Notes: a model not told the origin generated them from the sequence alone. A DNA stretch of 64,000 bases from GCA-2733415 sp965178635 (GCA_965178635.1 CBCXVT010000034.1:62001-126000), one strand, 5' to 3'. Positions 18,490-28,618 are shown, numbered from the stretch's first letter. Numbers and translations are program-made.

Positions 18490-19980
18490 ATGTTCCATAA
18501 ACTAACATTAGTTTTTACATTCATAATCTTATCAAACTTCACAACCCAAGCACAAGATGTGTCTGGTAAAATTATAGATGAGGAAACTAAAGCGCCAATA
18601 CCATATGTAACTATTAAATATGGGGCGAATAACGGTGCAATAAGTAATGAAGAAGGTGATTTTAATATCATATTTCCTGAAAATAATTCGGTAAAAGATT
18701 CTATTCACTTCTCCTCTATTGGTTATGCTTCAAAAACTATTTCTGCACAAAAAGTTACAGATACTATAATTGTTTTAAAACCTGAAGCCTTAGAGTTATC
18801 AAGCGTTTATTTAACCGATGAAGAATTAGATGTTGAAGATATCATTGATCGTGTAGAAGAAAACATCTCAAAAAATTACAACAGATCATATACTAAAAAC
18901 AGATTCTTCATGAGAGAGTCGTTTAATCAATATTATAGAAAATTAAATTTTGATTTTAAAAAGTCGAGTATTAAAGAAGTTACAAAAGGACTTATAGATA
19001 GCATGATGAGTAGTATTCCTAAGCGAACTTCTTATCATAATGAAACATTGGGTGATTTATACATTAAGCAATTTTCAAGAAAGCATAAGCTGTCTATCAT
19101 AAAAACCTCAAAGTTATATAACAAGTCTCAAGAAGTATCCTTTGAAGGCTTGCAAGAAAAATTTATGCAAGTATTAAATGACAATGTTAAAAAGGATTCC
19201 TACTTAAAAATTAAATCTGGATTATTTGGCACAAAAGTAAGTGTCGACTCTATTGTAAACACATCAGAAAATAGCGATAAAATTCAAGATGATTATGAAC
19301 AAAACAATTACTTTAACTCGAGAAAAGGAAATATAAATAATTTATTAAAAAGGGTGTTTTTTGAAGACGATTCACCTATAAACGTTATTGAAAAATCAAA
19401 TAGATATGATTTTAAATTAGAAGATTACGTTTATATAGAAGATCAATTTGCTTACGTCATTTCATTCACTCCAGGAAATTTTGCTGACATTAAAGGAAAA
19501 CTATATGTAAACACAGAAGACTTTGCTATTTTAAGACTTGATTATCAAAACTCTGACGCAATTTATGATAAGAAGTTCAATATGTTAGGTGTTAATGTCA
19601 ATCATATGATTTTTAAAGGAACGATGATATTCAGTAAAGGTGAGCAACAGAAATACTCTCTAAAATACATCAGTCATGAAAATGGCAATTCCTTTAAATT
19701 AGATCGCCCATTAACAGTTATTGAAAAAAATAAACATGTTAAAGGGCGCAGAAAACAAAATGAACTAAAGCTTCAAATGAAGTTCAATATCATAGATACT
19801 AATAAAAGAGAATTGATAGTTTTCAATTCAGATAACGTTAATGAATCTGTATATAAAGCATTAAAAGAAGTTAAAAAAGTAGATGTCAAATACTTTTCTA
19901 ATTATAATGCTGAGTTTTGGAAAGGCTATAATATTATTGAACCAAACCAGGCTATTAAAGAGTTTACAAGTCTTGATTAA
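18490..19980 (+). CDS. Carboxypeptidase-regulatory-like-domain outer-surface protein
   Basis: A 496-residue exported protein with a signal peptide (cleavage near TQA at about 21). Residues about 23-100 form a CarboxypepD_reg-like beta-sandwich (DVSGKIIDEETKAPIPYVTI, ISNEEGDFNI, FSSIGY). The remainder is a family-specific region common in Bacteroidota with beta-rich ends. These are cell-envelope proteins of unknown role, related in their first domain to TonB-dependent receptors but without a barrel or plug here. The last 4 bp overlap the convergent acyltransferase gene. Confidence 0.8.
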   Translation: MFHKLTLVFTFIILSNFTTQAQDVSGKIIDEETKAPIPYVTIKYGANNGAISNEEGDFNIIFPENNSVKDSIHFSSIGYASKTISAQKVTDTIIVLKPEALELSSVYLTDEELDVEDIIDRVEENISKNYNRSYTKNRFFMRESFNQYYRKLNFDFKKSSIKEVTKGLIDSMMSSIPKRTSYHNETLGDLYIKQFSRKHKLSIIKTSKLYNKSQEVSFEGLQEKFMQVLNDNVKKDSYLKIKSGLFGTKVSVDSIVNTSENSDKIQDDYEQNNYFNSRKGNINNLLKRVFFEDDSPINVIEKSNRYDFKLEDYVYIEDQFAYVISFTPGNFADIKGKLYVNTEDFAILRLDYQNSDAIYDKKFNMLGVNVNHMIFKGTMIFSKGEQQKYSLKYISHENGNSFKLDRPLTVIEKNKHVKGRRKQNELKLQMKFNIIDTNKRELIVFNSDNVNESVYKALKEVKKVDVKYFSNYNAEFWKGYNIIEPNQAIKEFTSLD

Positions 19981-20507
19981 GAGTATTCAGGAACTTTTCC
20001 TACAACTCCTTCAAAAAAACTATGCATGTATTTAAAATCAGCGTCTTTATCTTCTGTAGGATAAAATGGTTTTGATATTTTATGTTGTTTTTTTCCAAAG
20101 TCAAAAGCGACCATTACAATAGGAACATTAGCTGTTTTTGCGATATAGTAAAACCCTGTTTTCCATTTATCTACCTTTTTACGCGTACCTTCTGGGGCTA
20201 TATTTAACCTAAACTCATCAGTTTTATTAAACAATTCGGCGTAAGCTTCAACTGTGTTTTGCCCATTAGTTCTATCTATTGAGTACCCGCCTACTTTCTT
20301 CAAATACCATCCTAAAGGCCAAGTAAATAACTCTTTTTTTGCTACGAAATTAATAGTTGTATTTGTTATTTTTCTTAAGAATAAACCCATAGGAAAATCA
20401 TACCAGTGCGTGTGAGGTGCAGCGATGATGATATATTTTTTAAGATCTTTTGGAAACTCTCCAACAATCTTCCATTTTAAAAGTGTAAAGTAGATAAATT
20501 TATACAT
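19977..20507 (-). CDS. PlsC-like 1-acylglycerol-3-phosphate acyltransferase
   Basis: A 176-residue acyltransferase. It has the catalytic block HTHWYD (HxxxxD type) at about residues 32-37 and the second conserved block APEGTRKK at about 109-116. It is shorter than typical PlsC and lacks an obvious N-terminal membrane helix, resembling the small glycerol acyltransferase family of Bacteroidota. The acceptor may be lysophosphatidic acid or another lipid. Confidence 0.82.
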   Translation of the reverse strand: MYKFIYFTLLKWKIVGEFPKDLKKYIIIAAPHTHWYDFPMGLFLRKITNTTINFVAKKELFTWPLGWYLKKVGGYSIDRTNGQNTVEAYAELFNKTDEFRLNIAPEGTRKKVDKWKTGFYYIAKTANVPIVMVAFDFGKKQHKISKPFYPTEDKDADFKYMHSFFEGVVGKVPEYS

Positions 20508-20590
20508 TTTCTAGTTGCCTTTTTATTTCTGTACAAAGCTACGGCATTTTATAATTATAAAAGGTATTTTTGAATTGCTATTCAATCTCT

Positions 20591-21253
20591 ATGAATTTAC
20601 TCAAACAGTTTTTTAGTTTTATTTACCCTATTAATGTTGAAACTATCTCTTCCGAACGTTCTGGTTCTTTGGAAGTTACTTTAGTTAACGGTAAACTAGT
20701 TATTGATTCAGAAAATGCTAATTACAGTTATGGGAGTTTACAACAGGTTTTAAAAAAAGGGTTATCATTTATTGGCAAACATAAATTAGAACAATTAGAC
20801 TCCATTTTAGTATTAGGTGTTGCTGGAGGAAGTGTTATTCAAACTTTACGAAGCGACTTTAAACTCAATACAAAAATTACGGGGGTAGAAATAGATGCTG
20901 ATGTAATTCACTTAGCAAACACCTACTTTCAACTTAACAAAACATCAAACTTAGAGTTAATTACAGCTGATGCATTTGAATATATCACAACTACAAAAAA
21001 TAAGTACGATTTAATTATTATTGACATTTTTAATGATACTCAAATGCCAAATGAATTGTTTGATAAAAAACTATGGGATTCAATTCACAAACTACTTACT
21101 AAAAGAGGGTTATGTTTGCTTAACTCAATTTGTACTTCAAGAAAAGAATTGGATAGAAACGATCAATTAAAAAGCTTATTGACCTCTCAGTTTAGTAATG
21201 TTGATAGTCTTAAAACAAATCGTATAAACGAGCTTATTATATTAGAAAAATAA
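20591..21253 (+). CDS. Spermidine synthase-like SAM-dependent methyltransferase-fold protein
   Basis: A 220-residue Rossmann-fold protein with motif I LVLGVAGGSVIQTL at about 78-91, the acidic GVEIDADVI after strand 2 and DLIIIDIFND at the post-I/II region. It resembles the catalytic half of spermidine synthase but lacks an N-terminal beta domain of full length, and the product cannot be named. An in-frame TTG at 20570 would add seven residues; I prefer the ATG at 20591. Confidence 0.7.
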   Translation: MNLLKQFFSFIYPINVETISSERSGSLEVTLVNGKLVIDSENANYSYGSLQQVLKKGLSFIGKHKLEQLDSILVLGVAGGSVIQTLRSDFKLNTKITGVEIDADVIHLANTYFQLNKTSNLELITADAFEYITTTKNKYDLIIIDIFNDTQMPNELFDKKLWDSIHKLLTKRGLCLLNSICTSRKELDRNDQLKSLLTSQFSNVDSLKTNRINELIILEK

Positions 21254-21273
21254 CAAACTCTACACCATTTTTA

Positions 21274-22002
21274 TTATAAATTAAATTCTTTATTAGCTTT
21301 TTCTAAATCTTCCGGTGTATCAATACCAATAGAAACATGTGTTGTTTCTACCATTTTTATCGTTTTATTATAAGCCAAATAACGCAAACACTCTATCTTT
21401 TCACTTGCCTCTAGATATTCCATTGGCATTTGTGTAAACTCTAATATTGCAGCTTTTCTAAAGGCGTAAATTCCTTGATGTTTGTAATATTTAGCATTAC
21501 TATCATCTCTAGGAAATGGAATTGGAGAGCGTGAAAAATATAGTGCGAAGTTATTGGTATCAACTATAACTTTTACACTATTTGTGTTGTTTATTTCTTC
21601 TTTATCTGTGATTTCATGCATTATTGACGCTAAATCAATGTCTTTTGCTTCATCGTTTTTAAAAACTGCTAACAAGTTGGTTAAAGCAGCTTTATGCACA
21701 TTTGGCTCATCGCCTTGTACATTTACTACAATATCACAATCAATACCAACAACAGCTTCAGCAATGCGATCACTCCCACATTCATGCTCAGCTATACTCA
21801 TAATAGCTTTCCCTCCGTTGGTTTCTATTTCTTTAAAAATAAGTTCAGAATCAGTCACAACATATACATCGTCAAATAAACCAGTAGCTACTGCGTTTTG
21901 ATAAGTTTGTACGATTACTGATTTCCCTGCTAAATCCTTCATTAGTTTCCCTGGAAAGCGAGACGCTTCATAACGCGCAGGTATCATTGCAATTATCTTC
22001 AT
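21274..22002 (-). CDS. kdsB: 3-deoxy-manno-octulosonate cytidylyltransferase
   Basis: A 242-residue enzyme that makes CMP-Kdo for lipopolysaccharide inner core. It has the nucleotide-binding opening MIPARYEASRFPGKLM, the VQGDEP motif at about 95-100, the FSRSPIPFPRD segment and the C-terminal IGIDTPEDLEKA. It is the last gene of a run of minus-strand genes. Length is standard. Confidence 0.95.
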   Translation of the reverse strand: MKIIAMIPARYEASRFPGKLMKDLAGKSVIVQTYQNAVATGLFDDVYVVTDSELIFKEIETNGGKAIMSIAEHECGSDRIAEAVVGIDCDIVVNVQGDEPNVHKAALTNLLAVFKNDEAKDIDLASIMHEITDKEEINNTNSVKVIVDTNNFALYFSRSPIPFPRDDSNAKYYKHQGIYAFRKAAILEFTQMPMEYLEASEKIECLRYLAYNKTIKMVETTHVSIGIDTPEDLEKANKEFNL

Positions 22003-22019
22003 AATTAAATCCTTTTCTT

Positions 22020-22301
22020 TTATATTCTAATGAACAAATATTGATTATACCACATTGCTAATAGAGATATTAATATCAATATAATAGTCGTATATCTGTA
22101 ATCCTTACCAAATAATTCTTTCGCTTTTGTAACTAAAATATACAATGAAGCTATAAATCCTAATATTGAAATAACAATAACTGTGTACTGTAATGTGTTG
22201 GTGAACTTATCTAAAGCTTCATAGTACACAAAAATATATGTTGCGAAAATTGTTAGTGCACTTATACCACAACATAAGGCGTATAATTTATTAAAATTCA
22301 T
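22020..22301 (-). CDS. Small three-helix membrane protein, hypothetical
   Basis: A 93-residue protein with three hydrophobic segments (about 6-27, 37-56 and 72-88). I do not recognise the family. It is packed between kdsB (17 bp) and the YdeI-family gene (2 bp), so it is probably translated as part of that operon. Confidence 0.6.
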   Translation of the reverse strand: MNFNKLYALCCGISALTIFATYIFVYYEALDKFTNTLQYTVIVISILGFIASLYILVTKAKELFGKDYRYTTIILILISLLAMWYNQYLFIRI

Positions 22302-22303
22302 AG

Positions 22304-22900
22304 TTAACAGTTTTTATATTTATCATGTAAACCTTTGCCTTCATAAATCATTGGAATAATTTTCTCTAAACGTTTCAGTTGAGTTGTTTCTCGTTTTGCT
22401 TCAGCTATATAACCAGCATATTCGCGTTGTTTACCTGGCGTTAACTTTTCAAATGCTGATTTAAATTCTATGTTATTAATGAATTCGTTTACTAGTAATT
22501 CAGGTAAAACCACATCTTTCTTTCGTTCAACTTTTACTCCTTTACCTAATTTTTGATTTTCTATAGCTTCAAAAATATACGATTCTAACAATAAAACATC
22601 ATTTATGTCATTAGAATTAAAGCGCCATTGTCGTAATGCCTTCGTTTTTCCTTCTTGTGCGTTGACTAGCCTATTAGCTTTATCTTCTAAAAATACGCCT
22701 TGAAAAAACCAAATACCAGCGTGGTTTTTAAACGCTCCCAACCCAATAACATTTTTTCCATTAAGTGCATAAACAGGGCTATTCCACTTGATAGATTCTT
22801 CTAGTGGAGTTTTTAATAAAATGGCTCTAAGCTGAACTAACAACTCACTCCATTTAGAATGTTCTTCAATATATTCTTCTACTGAGCTAATTTTCTTCAT
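22304..22900 (-). CDS. YdeI/OmpD-associated family protein
   Basis: A 198-residue protein with an N-terminal DUF1801-like fold (LLKTPLEESIKWNSPVYALNGKNV, GAFKNHAGIWFFQG) and a C-terminal YdeI helix pair (FEKLTPGKQREYAGYIAEAK...RLEKIIPMI). Function is unknown; family members are small cytosolic proteins. It overlaps the DUF4126 gene by 14 bp. Confidence 0.85.
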   Translation of the reverse strand: MKKISSVEEYIEEHSKWSELLVQLRAILLKTPLEESIKWNSPVYALNGKNVIGLGAFKNHAGIWFFQGVFLEDKANRLVNAQEGKTKALRQWRFNSNDINDVLLLESYIFEAIENQKLGKGVKVERKKDVVLPELLVNEFINNIEFKSAFEKLTPGKQREYAGYIAEAKRETTQLKRLEKIIPMIYEGKGLHDKYKNC

Positions 22901-23480
22901 TCACTTTTGTTTTAAAAGTTGATCTTATTTTTTTGAAAAAGAAAAATACACCCACTAATATCAAAACCACTAAAACAATTGCTAAAATAGGTAAGAATAT
23001 TGCTGCAATTGATAATGCCGTTGCTGAGCCTGTTTCAACTGTAGAGACTATAGGATTTGCTAAACCCGCAGTAGTTGTTGTTGAAGTTGCTCGCGTTGCA
23101 GCTGAACTTCCTTTAATTGCTGTAGCTGTACCACCACCAGCTATAATTGCTAGAGACCAAGTTACAACAGGATCCAAATTAGCTGCAGTACTTACCACAA
23201 CTGCTGTACCCGCTATGGCTGCAAGCGGCACTGCAATCGTGTCTAACAAATTATCAAATACAGGTATGTAATATGCACCAATTTCTAATATTGTGGCAAG
23301 CCCTAAAGTGATTAATGCAGACATACTACCAACCCATTGCCAACTTTCATTTAACGGTAAGACACCAAAATAAGCTGATAAACTCAGTATAAATAAAGGT
23401 AAAAACACCCTAAAACCAACAGATGCAGCTAAACCTACTCCTAAAAAAACACTTATTAGTGTTTCTGAAACTTCCAACAT
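22887..23480 (-). CDS. DUF4126 integral membrane protein
   Basis: A 197-residue protein with about six hydrophobic segments and the DUF4126 layout: GVGLAASVGFRVFLPLF at the start, an Ala/Gly/Thr-rich middle and a basic C-terminal tail after the last helix. Function is unknown. It heads the run of four minus-strand genes ending at kdsB. Confidence 0.82.
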   Translation of the reverse strand: MLEVSETLISVFLGVGLAASVGFRVFLPLFILSLSAYFGVLPLNESWQWVGSMSALITLGLATILEIGAYYIPVFDNLLDTIAVPLAAIAGTAVVVSTAANLDPVVTWSLAIIAGGGTATAIKGSSAATRATSTTTTAGLANPIVSTVETGSATALSIAAIFLPILAIVLVVLILVGVFFFFKKIRSTFKTKVNEEN

Positions 23481-23510
23481 AGTATTATTTATTTATGGAA
23501 ATATACATAA

Positions 23511-24941
23511 TTAATACTCCTCAGTAAAAAAATCATTCCCAAAGCCTATTAAATACAATTTTTCTTCAGCTCTTGTGATTGCAGTGTATAACCATCTCAT
23601 GTAATCTTTTGAAACACCATTGGGCAAATAAGGTTGCTCAACAAACACTGTTTTCCATTGTCCACCTTGCGATTTATGACAGGTAATTGCATAAGAGAAC
23701 TTTACTTGTAAAGCATTAAAATATTTATTCTGCTTTATTTTCATAAACTTTTTATACTTAGACGTTTCGCTTTCATAATCTTTCTGTACTTCTTGATACA
23801 AACGATTACTGTCTTCATAAGACAACGCAGGTGATTCTGCAGAAATTGTATCTAAAAGCAATACAGTTTCAAAGGGCTGCATATTCGGATAATCTACCAT
23901 TCGTACTTTTACTTCAGCAAAACGAAATCCGTACAATTCTTTAAACGAAAATATTTCTAAAACCTCAATAATGTCACCATTAGCAATAAATCCAGCTTCA
24001 CTATTTTCTTTTATCCAGAAGTAATTATTCTTTACAGTCATCAAATAATCTCCAGCATTCAAATCACTTTCCTGATATAAAATTCTACTCCTGATTTGCT
24101 GATTATAAATATTAGCGCGTTTATTAGAGCGTACAATAATTGCGGTGTCTTCTTTTCCGTCTGATGAATACGCAGTATCAATAGCGTTTTGAATATCATA
24201 CCCATCTTGCAAACGTACTATATCTGTAAAATTGCCTAAATTAAATTGAAACGTATCAAAAAAATTAGACGCTAACTGCTCTCGTAATAAAGTTGCATTA
24301 CTTAAAATTCCAGAACCTTCTGCTTGACGTACAACTTCATCTAACTCAATACAATCAATATCTTTATTGTAATTTAAAGCCAATTTATGTTCGTCTAAAG
24401 CAGGACTCACATCTAACTTTACTGGTGGCAATTGTGCTGTGTCACCAATAAACACCAATTTACATTTATGTCCAGCATAGACGTATTGCAATAAATCGTC
24501 TAATAATGAACCATTGTCAAAAAGTTTAGAGTCTGCTGTAATGTCAGAAATCATCGATGCTTCATCTACAATAAACACAGTGTTTTTATGTTTATTTGGT
24601 TGTAATACAAAACTTACACCACCTCCATTCTGTTTCTTTGGAAAATAAATCTTCTTATGAATCGTTAAAGCTTCACGTTTGGCGTATTTTGATATGACTT
24701 TTGCTGCTCTACCAGTTGGTGCTAATAACACTGCACTTTTATGAGCGTGCCATAAATTGTTAACTAATGTACTTATTAGAGTCGTTTTCCCTGTCCCAGC
24801 ATACCCTTTTAAAACAAATAATTTATCATCATTTGTATCAAAAATAAAAGAAGACAAACGTTGTAAAACAACATCTTGTTTTATTGTTAAGTCAAAAGGA
24901 AACTTTTCTATTAATAAGTTATGAAATTCAGTAGTCGTCAT
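23511..24941 (-). CDS. RecD-like/UvrD_C_2 superfamily 1 helicase
   Basis: A 476-residue SF1 helicase with Walker A GYAGTGKTTL near residue 46, Walker B FIVDEASMI, the GDTAQLPPV motif III, and a C-terminal UvrD_C_2 block with YAITCHKSQGGQW and YTAITRAEEKLYL. It is of the compact RecD2-like type common in Bacteroidota, without the N-terminal helix-hairpin region of RecD2. A start 11 codons upstream (24974) is open; I prefer the ATG at 24941, which gives the usual short N-terminus. Confidence 0.85.
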   Translation of the reverse strand: MTTTEFHNLLIEKFPFDLTIKQDVVLQRLSSFIFDTNDDKLFVLKGYAGTGKTTLISTLVNNLWHAHKSAVLLAPTGRAAKVISKYAKREALTIHKKIYFPKKQNGGGVSFVLQPNKHKNTVFIVDEASMISDITADSKLFDNGSLLDDLLQYVYAGHKCKLVFIGDTAQLPPVKLDVSPALDEHKLALNYNKDIDCIELDEVVRQAEGSGILSNATLLREQLASNFFDTFQFNLGNFTDIVRLQDGYDIQNAIDTAYSSDGKEDTAIIVRSNKRANIYNQQIRSRILYQESDLNAGDYLMTVKNNYFWIKENSEAGFIANGDIIEVLEIFSFKELYGFRFAEVKVRMVDYPNMQPFETVLLLDTISAESPALSYEDSNRLYQEVQKDYESETSKYKKFMKIKQNKYFNALQVKFSYAITCHKSQGGQWKTVFVEQPYLPNGVSKDYMRWLYTAITRAEEKLYLIGFGNDFFTEEY

Positions 24942-25024
24942 CTGATAGATTAGGGTAGTAATATTGAATTTCAAAGATAGACAGTATTTTTTCTTTTATT
25001 ACTTTACTGAATGAAAAAAAAATG

Positions 25025-25032
25025 TAAATTTG
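25025..25032 (+). promoter_or_regulatory. Bacteroidota -7 element for the DUF3822-rsmD unit
   Basis: TAAATTTG fits TAnnTTTG and ends 30 bp before the first ATG of the three-gene unit. Confidence 0.5.
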
Positions 25033-25062
25033 CGTACAACCATTAATTAAACCTTATAAATA

Positions 25063-25791
25063 ATGATTACAATACTTTTAATTGTTTTAACCTTAGTAGC
25101 TGTTTTTGTAATAGTGAAGTTGATTGATAAATTTGTACCACAAAATAAAAAATTCATTTTCACAATTTTATTTTGGGTATTAGCAATCGTAGTTGGTAAA
25201 GCACTATATGATTCAATAATGGAACCAATTGAATTCAAAAAAACTAAAGAAGTACGTTACGCAAAAGTTATTGAAAACTTAAGAGATATTAGAGATGCAG
25301 AAATTGCTCATAAAACTGTAACTGGTAAATATAGTGGTGATTGGAATGCATTAGTAAAGTTTATAGATACTGCTCATTATACCTTAACACAACGTAGAGA
25401 TTCTACTATAATTGATGTTGAATTGACAAAGCAATTTGGTGGTGTTGAGATGATGAAAGATATCGTAATCATTGATACTATCGGAACTGCATCAGTTAAA
25501 GATTCAATCTTTAAAAATTCTACTCGTTATAAAACTATGATGAATGTTCCTGATACAGATGCTAAGTTTGATTTAAAAGCTGGTATGGTAGAAAAAGGGA
25601 ATTCAAAATTACCTGTGTTTGAAGCTAAAGTAGCAAAGAAAATTATTCTTGCTGGAGAACCTGCATACTTAATTGCTGAAGAAGTAGAAACTGTTGCCGT
25701 AGACGGTGTTAACGGAGCTGACTTGAGCGTAGGTTCAATGACAGAGATTAGCACAAATGGTAACTGGCCAAGAAAATATGACGAGAACTAA
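25063..25791 (+). CDS. Membrane-anchored hypothetical protein upstream of DUF3822
   Basis: A 242-residue protein with two N-terminal hydrophobic segments (about 2-20 and 30-48) and a soluble remainder of mixed alpha/beta character. I recognise it only as a family that sits next to the DUF3822-rsmD pair in this group; no function is known. Its last 14 bp overlap the DUF3822 start. Confidence 0.7.
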   Translation: MITILLIVLTLVAVFVIVKLIDKFVPQNKKFIFTILFWVLAIVVGKALYDSIMEPIEFKKTKEVRYAKVIENLRDIRDAEIAHKTVTGKYSGDWNALVKFIDTAHYTLTQRRDSTIIDVELTKQFGGVEMMKDIVIIDTIGTASVKDSIFKNSTRYKTMMNVPDTDAKFDLKAGMVEKGNSKLPVFEAKVAKKIILAGEPAYLIAEEVETVAVDGVNGADLSVGSMTEISTNGNWPRKYDEN

Positions 25792-26602
25792 TCGCATAAA
25801 CATATTATCAAATAAAGTATTGTCCGTTCAAGTTAGCTTGAATGGACTTTCTTTTTGTGTGTTAGATGTAACAGAAAACACAATTCTACTTTTAAAAGAA
25901 GAAAAGTTTGATACGCAGAAAAACCCTATTGAATTAGAAAAGTTAGTTAGAGATGCATTTAACAACACTCCTCTACTACATGAAGAGTTTAAAAAGGTTA
26001 ATTTAATTCATCATAACAATATTTGTACGTTTGTACCAAAAGGACTGTATAACGAAGATAATTTAATTGATTATTTAAAATTCAATACTAAAATTTTTGA
26101 ATCTGATTTTATTGCTACTGATGAAATCATATCAAAAGAAATTGTGTCAGTTTATGCCCCTTTTGTGAATATAAATAATTTTTTCTTTGAGCAATTCGGA
26201 AGTTTTGAATACCACCACTCTTCTACTATATTACTTAAAAACTTGTTCCAACAAACACAAAATTCTGCGACAAAACTATACTGTAATGTGACTACTAATT
26301 CATTTGAATTAGTTTATATAAAAGAAGGAAATTTAAATCTCTATAATTCATTTGAGTACAGTTCTACAGAAGATTTCATCTATTATGTATTATTTACAAT
26401 CGAACAATTGCAACTAGATACTGAAACGATAGATTTTATATTCTTAGGAAATATCGGTTTAGAAGATGAAGTGTATAGTGTAGCATATCAATACATCAGA
26501 AATATTTCATTCGGGAGCAGAAACACAAAGTTTGTAATTAGAGACCCTGAACAAAAACCTAAATACGGCTATAATCACTTTAGCTTACTAAATTCGTTTT
26601 AA
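25778..26602 (+). CDS. DUF3822 family protein
   Basis: A 274-residue protein with an actin-like two-half layout typical of DUF3822 (VLSVQVSLNGLSFCVLD at the start, a THHxN-like middle replaced here by LIHHNNICTFVP, and IDFIFLGNIG near the end). Function is unknown. The next gene, rsmD, overlaps its stop by one base (TAATG). An ATG at 25757 is also in frame, but the ATG at 25778 gives the shorter overlap with the upstream gene. Confidence 0.82.
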   Translation: MTRTNRINILSNKVLSVQVSLNGLSFCVLDVTENTILLLKEEKFDTQKNPIELEKLVRDAFNNTPLLHEEFKKVNLIHHNNICTFVPKGLYNEDNLIDYLKFNTKIFESDFIATDEIISKEIVSVYAPFVNINNFFFEQFGSFEYHHSSTILLKNLFQQTQNSATKLYCNVTTNSFELVYIKEGNLNLYNSFEYSSTEDFIYYVLFTIEQLQLDTETIDFIFLGNIGLEDEVYSVAYQYIRNISFGSRNTKFVIRDPEQKPKYGYNHFSLLNSF

Positions 26603-27165
26603 TGAGAATTATATCAGGAAAATATAAAGGCAGACGTATAACAGCACCAAAAAAGTTGCCTGTTCGCCCAACTACAGATTTAGCTAAAGAATCGTTATTT
26701 AATATCTTAAACAACCATTTTTACCTGGATGAAATCTCTTTGTTAGATTTATTTTCAGGCACCGGAAACATCAGTTATGAGTTTGCTTCTAGAGGTTGTG
26801 AAACTATTACAGCAGTAGATGCCGATTATGGTTGTACTGCATTTATTAAAAAAACAGCTAAAGAATTTGACTTCAACATTAGCATTATTAAAAGCGATGT
26901 ATTCAAATTCTTAGAAAAAGTAAAAATTGAGGCTAATATAATTTTTGCAGACCCCCCATATGATTTTAGTGATGAGAAATTTGCAAACATCTCTACTCTA
27001 GTTTTTAAAAATAAGATTTTAGCTGAAAATGGTTATTTAATAATTGAACATTCAAGCCATACTAATTTATCACACTTAGAGTATTTTAGTCATTCTAAAA
27101 AATATGGAGGCTGTGTGTTTAGTTTTTTCGAACATCCTGATACAGATACTTCTGAAGAAGAGTAA
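26602..27165 (+). CDS. rsmD: 16S rRNA (guanine-966-N2)-methyltransferase
   Basis: A 187-residue RsmD. It has the RIISGKYKGRRI opening, RPTTDLAKESLFNIL, SAM motif I LDLFSGTGNISYE at about 49-61 and the catalytic DPPYDF at about 116-121. It methylates G966 of 16S rRNA. It is translationally coupled to DUF3822 by a TAATG overlap. Confidence 0.94.
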   Translation: MRIISGKYKGRRITAPKKLPVRPTTDLAKESLFNILNNHFYLDEISLLDLFSGTGNISYEFASRGCETITAVDADYGCTAFIKKTAKEFDFNISIIKSDVFKFLEKVKIEANIIFADPPYDFSDEKFANISTLVFKNKILAENGYLIIEHSSHTNLSHLEYFSHSKKYGGCVFSFFEHPDTDTSEEE

Positions 27166-27178
27166 TCTTTAATTACGT

Positions 27179-28618
27179 TTAAGATCTTTTAAAATAATCA
27201 TTAGCAAGTTGCTCACATTGCAGTAAAGTATCCTGAATATCTTGAAGTGTAGTTCGTGGATTAATCAAACACATGCGTAACACCACTTGGTTTTGAAGTA
27301 TTGTTGTTACCAATAATGCTTCTTTAGACTTTACTACACCCTCAGATATATATTGATTTAATTGATCAATCTGCTTTTCGGTTAAATTAGAATTAATAGG
27401 ATGGTATCTGAAGTTGATAACCGCAAGTGTTGCAGGAGATATTACTTCCCAATTTGCACTTTCTCTAAGTTTATTTTCTACCTGTTCTGCTAAAGTAATG
27501 TTATAATCAATCGCTTTTCTGAATGCTGATAAACCAAAAGTTTTAACAGACATATATAGTTTTAAAGCTCTAAAACGTCTTGTTAACTGAATACCATGAT
27601 CATAAAAATTAATCTCAGAAGCATTTCCTTCAATATCTCTTAAATACTCAGGTTTCTCACTAAATGTTTCGCTTAGCCATTTATGATTTCTTACTAACAA
27701 ACAGCCCATTTCATATGGCTGAAACATCCATTTATGAGGATCTATAGTAAGAGAATCTGCTTTTTCAATTCCAGATAATGCTTTTTTACCAAACTGAGAT
27801 AAAATTGCTGCACCACCGTAAGCACCATCTATATGAAACCATATATGTTCTTTTTTACAAATTGCTGCAATAGCGTTTAACGGATCTACAGTACCGGTAT
27901 TAGTTGTACCTGCAGAAGCAATGATACAAAACGGAAATAAACCTTCTAATTTATCTTTAGCAATTGCATTTTTTAATTTGTTAATTGCCATTTTAAACTC
28001 TAAATCTGTCGGAATAATTCGGATTTGCTCTTTTTTGAAACCAAGTACCCTTATAGCTTTAATATTAGACGAATGTGCTTGATCTGACATGTAAATAATG
28101 GCTTTTGAAAAATCATCACCACAACTTTGCCTTCTAGCAGTAACTAAAGCCGTTAAATTAGCCATAGAACCGCCACTAGTAAAAATACCTCCACCTTTTT
28201 TAGCAGGAAACTTGAATAGCTTTAATAACCAATTCATCGTTACAATTTCTAATTCTGCTGCTGCTGGTGAGCCTACCCAACCTCCAGCAAACACATTAAA
28301 TCCGGTTGCTAAAATATCACCTATTACACTTACGTAATTACTTGGTCCAGGCACAAAAGAATAAGATTTTGGATGAGTTACAATATTACTATTTGGTAAA
28401 ACTTCCCCTAACACAAAATTTAATATCTCATTTGCATTGGTAGGGTTTTCTGGTGCAGTTTCTAAAAACAAATGATCCATTTCTGCACGAGAAGCTATTG
28501 AAACAGGAGTCTTATCGTTTTGAGTATCAAAATGATCCACAATAGCATCAATTGCTTGATATCCTAATTGTTTCATTTCCTCGTTGCTTAATTCTAGCTT
28601 ATGCGAATCCTTTGACAT
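27179..28618 (-). CDS. Group II PLP-dependent amino-acid decarboxylase
   Basis: A 479-residue decarboxylase of the aromatic-amino-acid/glutamate type. The PLP lysine is in DPHKWMFQPYEMG at about residue 300, preceded by HIDGAYGGA and the GGSMANLTAL cofactor loop; ASAGTTNTGTVDP is also typical. The substrate cannot be fixed by eye; aromatic amino acids or diaminobutyrate are options. It is monocistronic and divergent from hemN. Confidence 0.85.
   Translation of the reverse strand: MSKDSHKLELSNEEMKQLGYQAIDAIVDHFDTQNDKTPVSIASRAEMDHLFLETAPENPTNANEILNFVLGEVLPNSNIVTHPKSYSFVPGPSNYVSVIGDILATGFNVFAGGWVGSPAAAELEIVTMNWLLKLFKFPAKKGGGIFTSGGSMANLTALVTARRQSCGDDFSKAIIYMSDQAHSSNIKAIRVLGFKKEQIRIIPTDLEFKMAINKLKNAIAKDKLEGLFPFCIIASAGTTNTGTVDPLNAIAAICKKEHIWFHIDGAYGGAAILSQFGKKALSGIEKADSLTIDPHKWMFQPYEMGCLLVRNHKWLSETFSEKPEYLRDIEGNASEINFYDHGIQLTRRFRALKLYMSVKTFGLSAFRKAIDYNITLAEQVENKLRESANWEVISPATLAVINFRYHPINSNLTEKQIDQLNQYISEGVVKSKEALLVTTILQNQVVLRMCLINPRTTLQDIQDTLLQCEQLANDYFKRS

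Noticed and set aside
22933..23271. A 112-codon open frame on the plus strand across the DUF4126 gene
   Set aside because: It is antisense to a recognisable membrane protein and has an alanine/valine/threonine-rich, shadow-like composition without a promoter.
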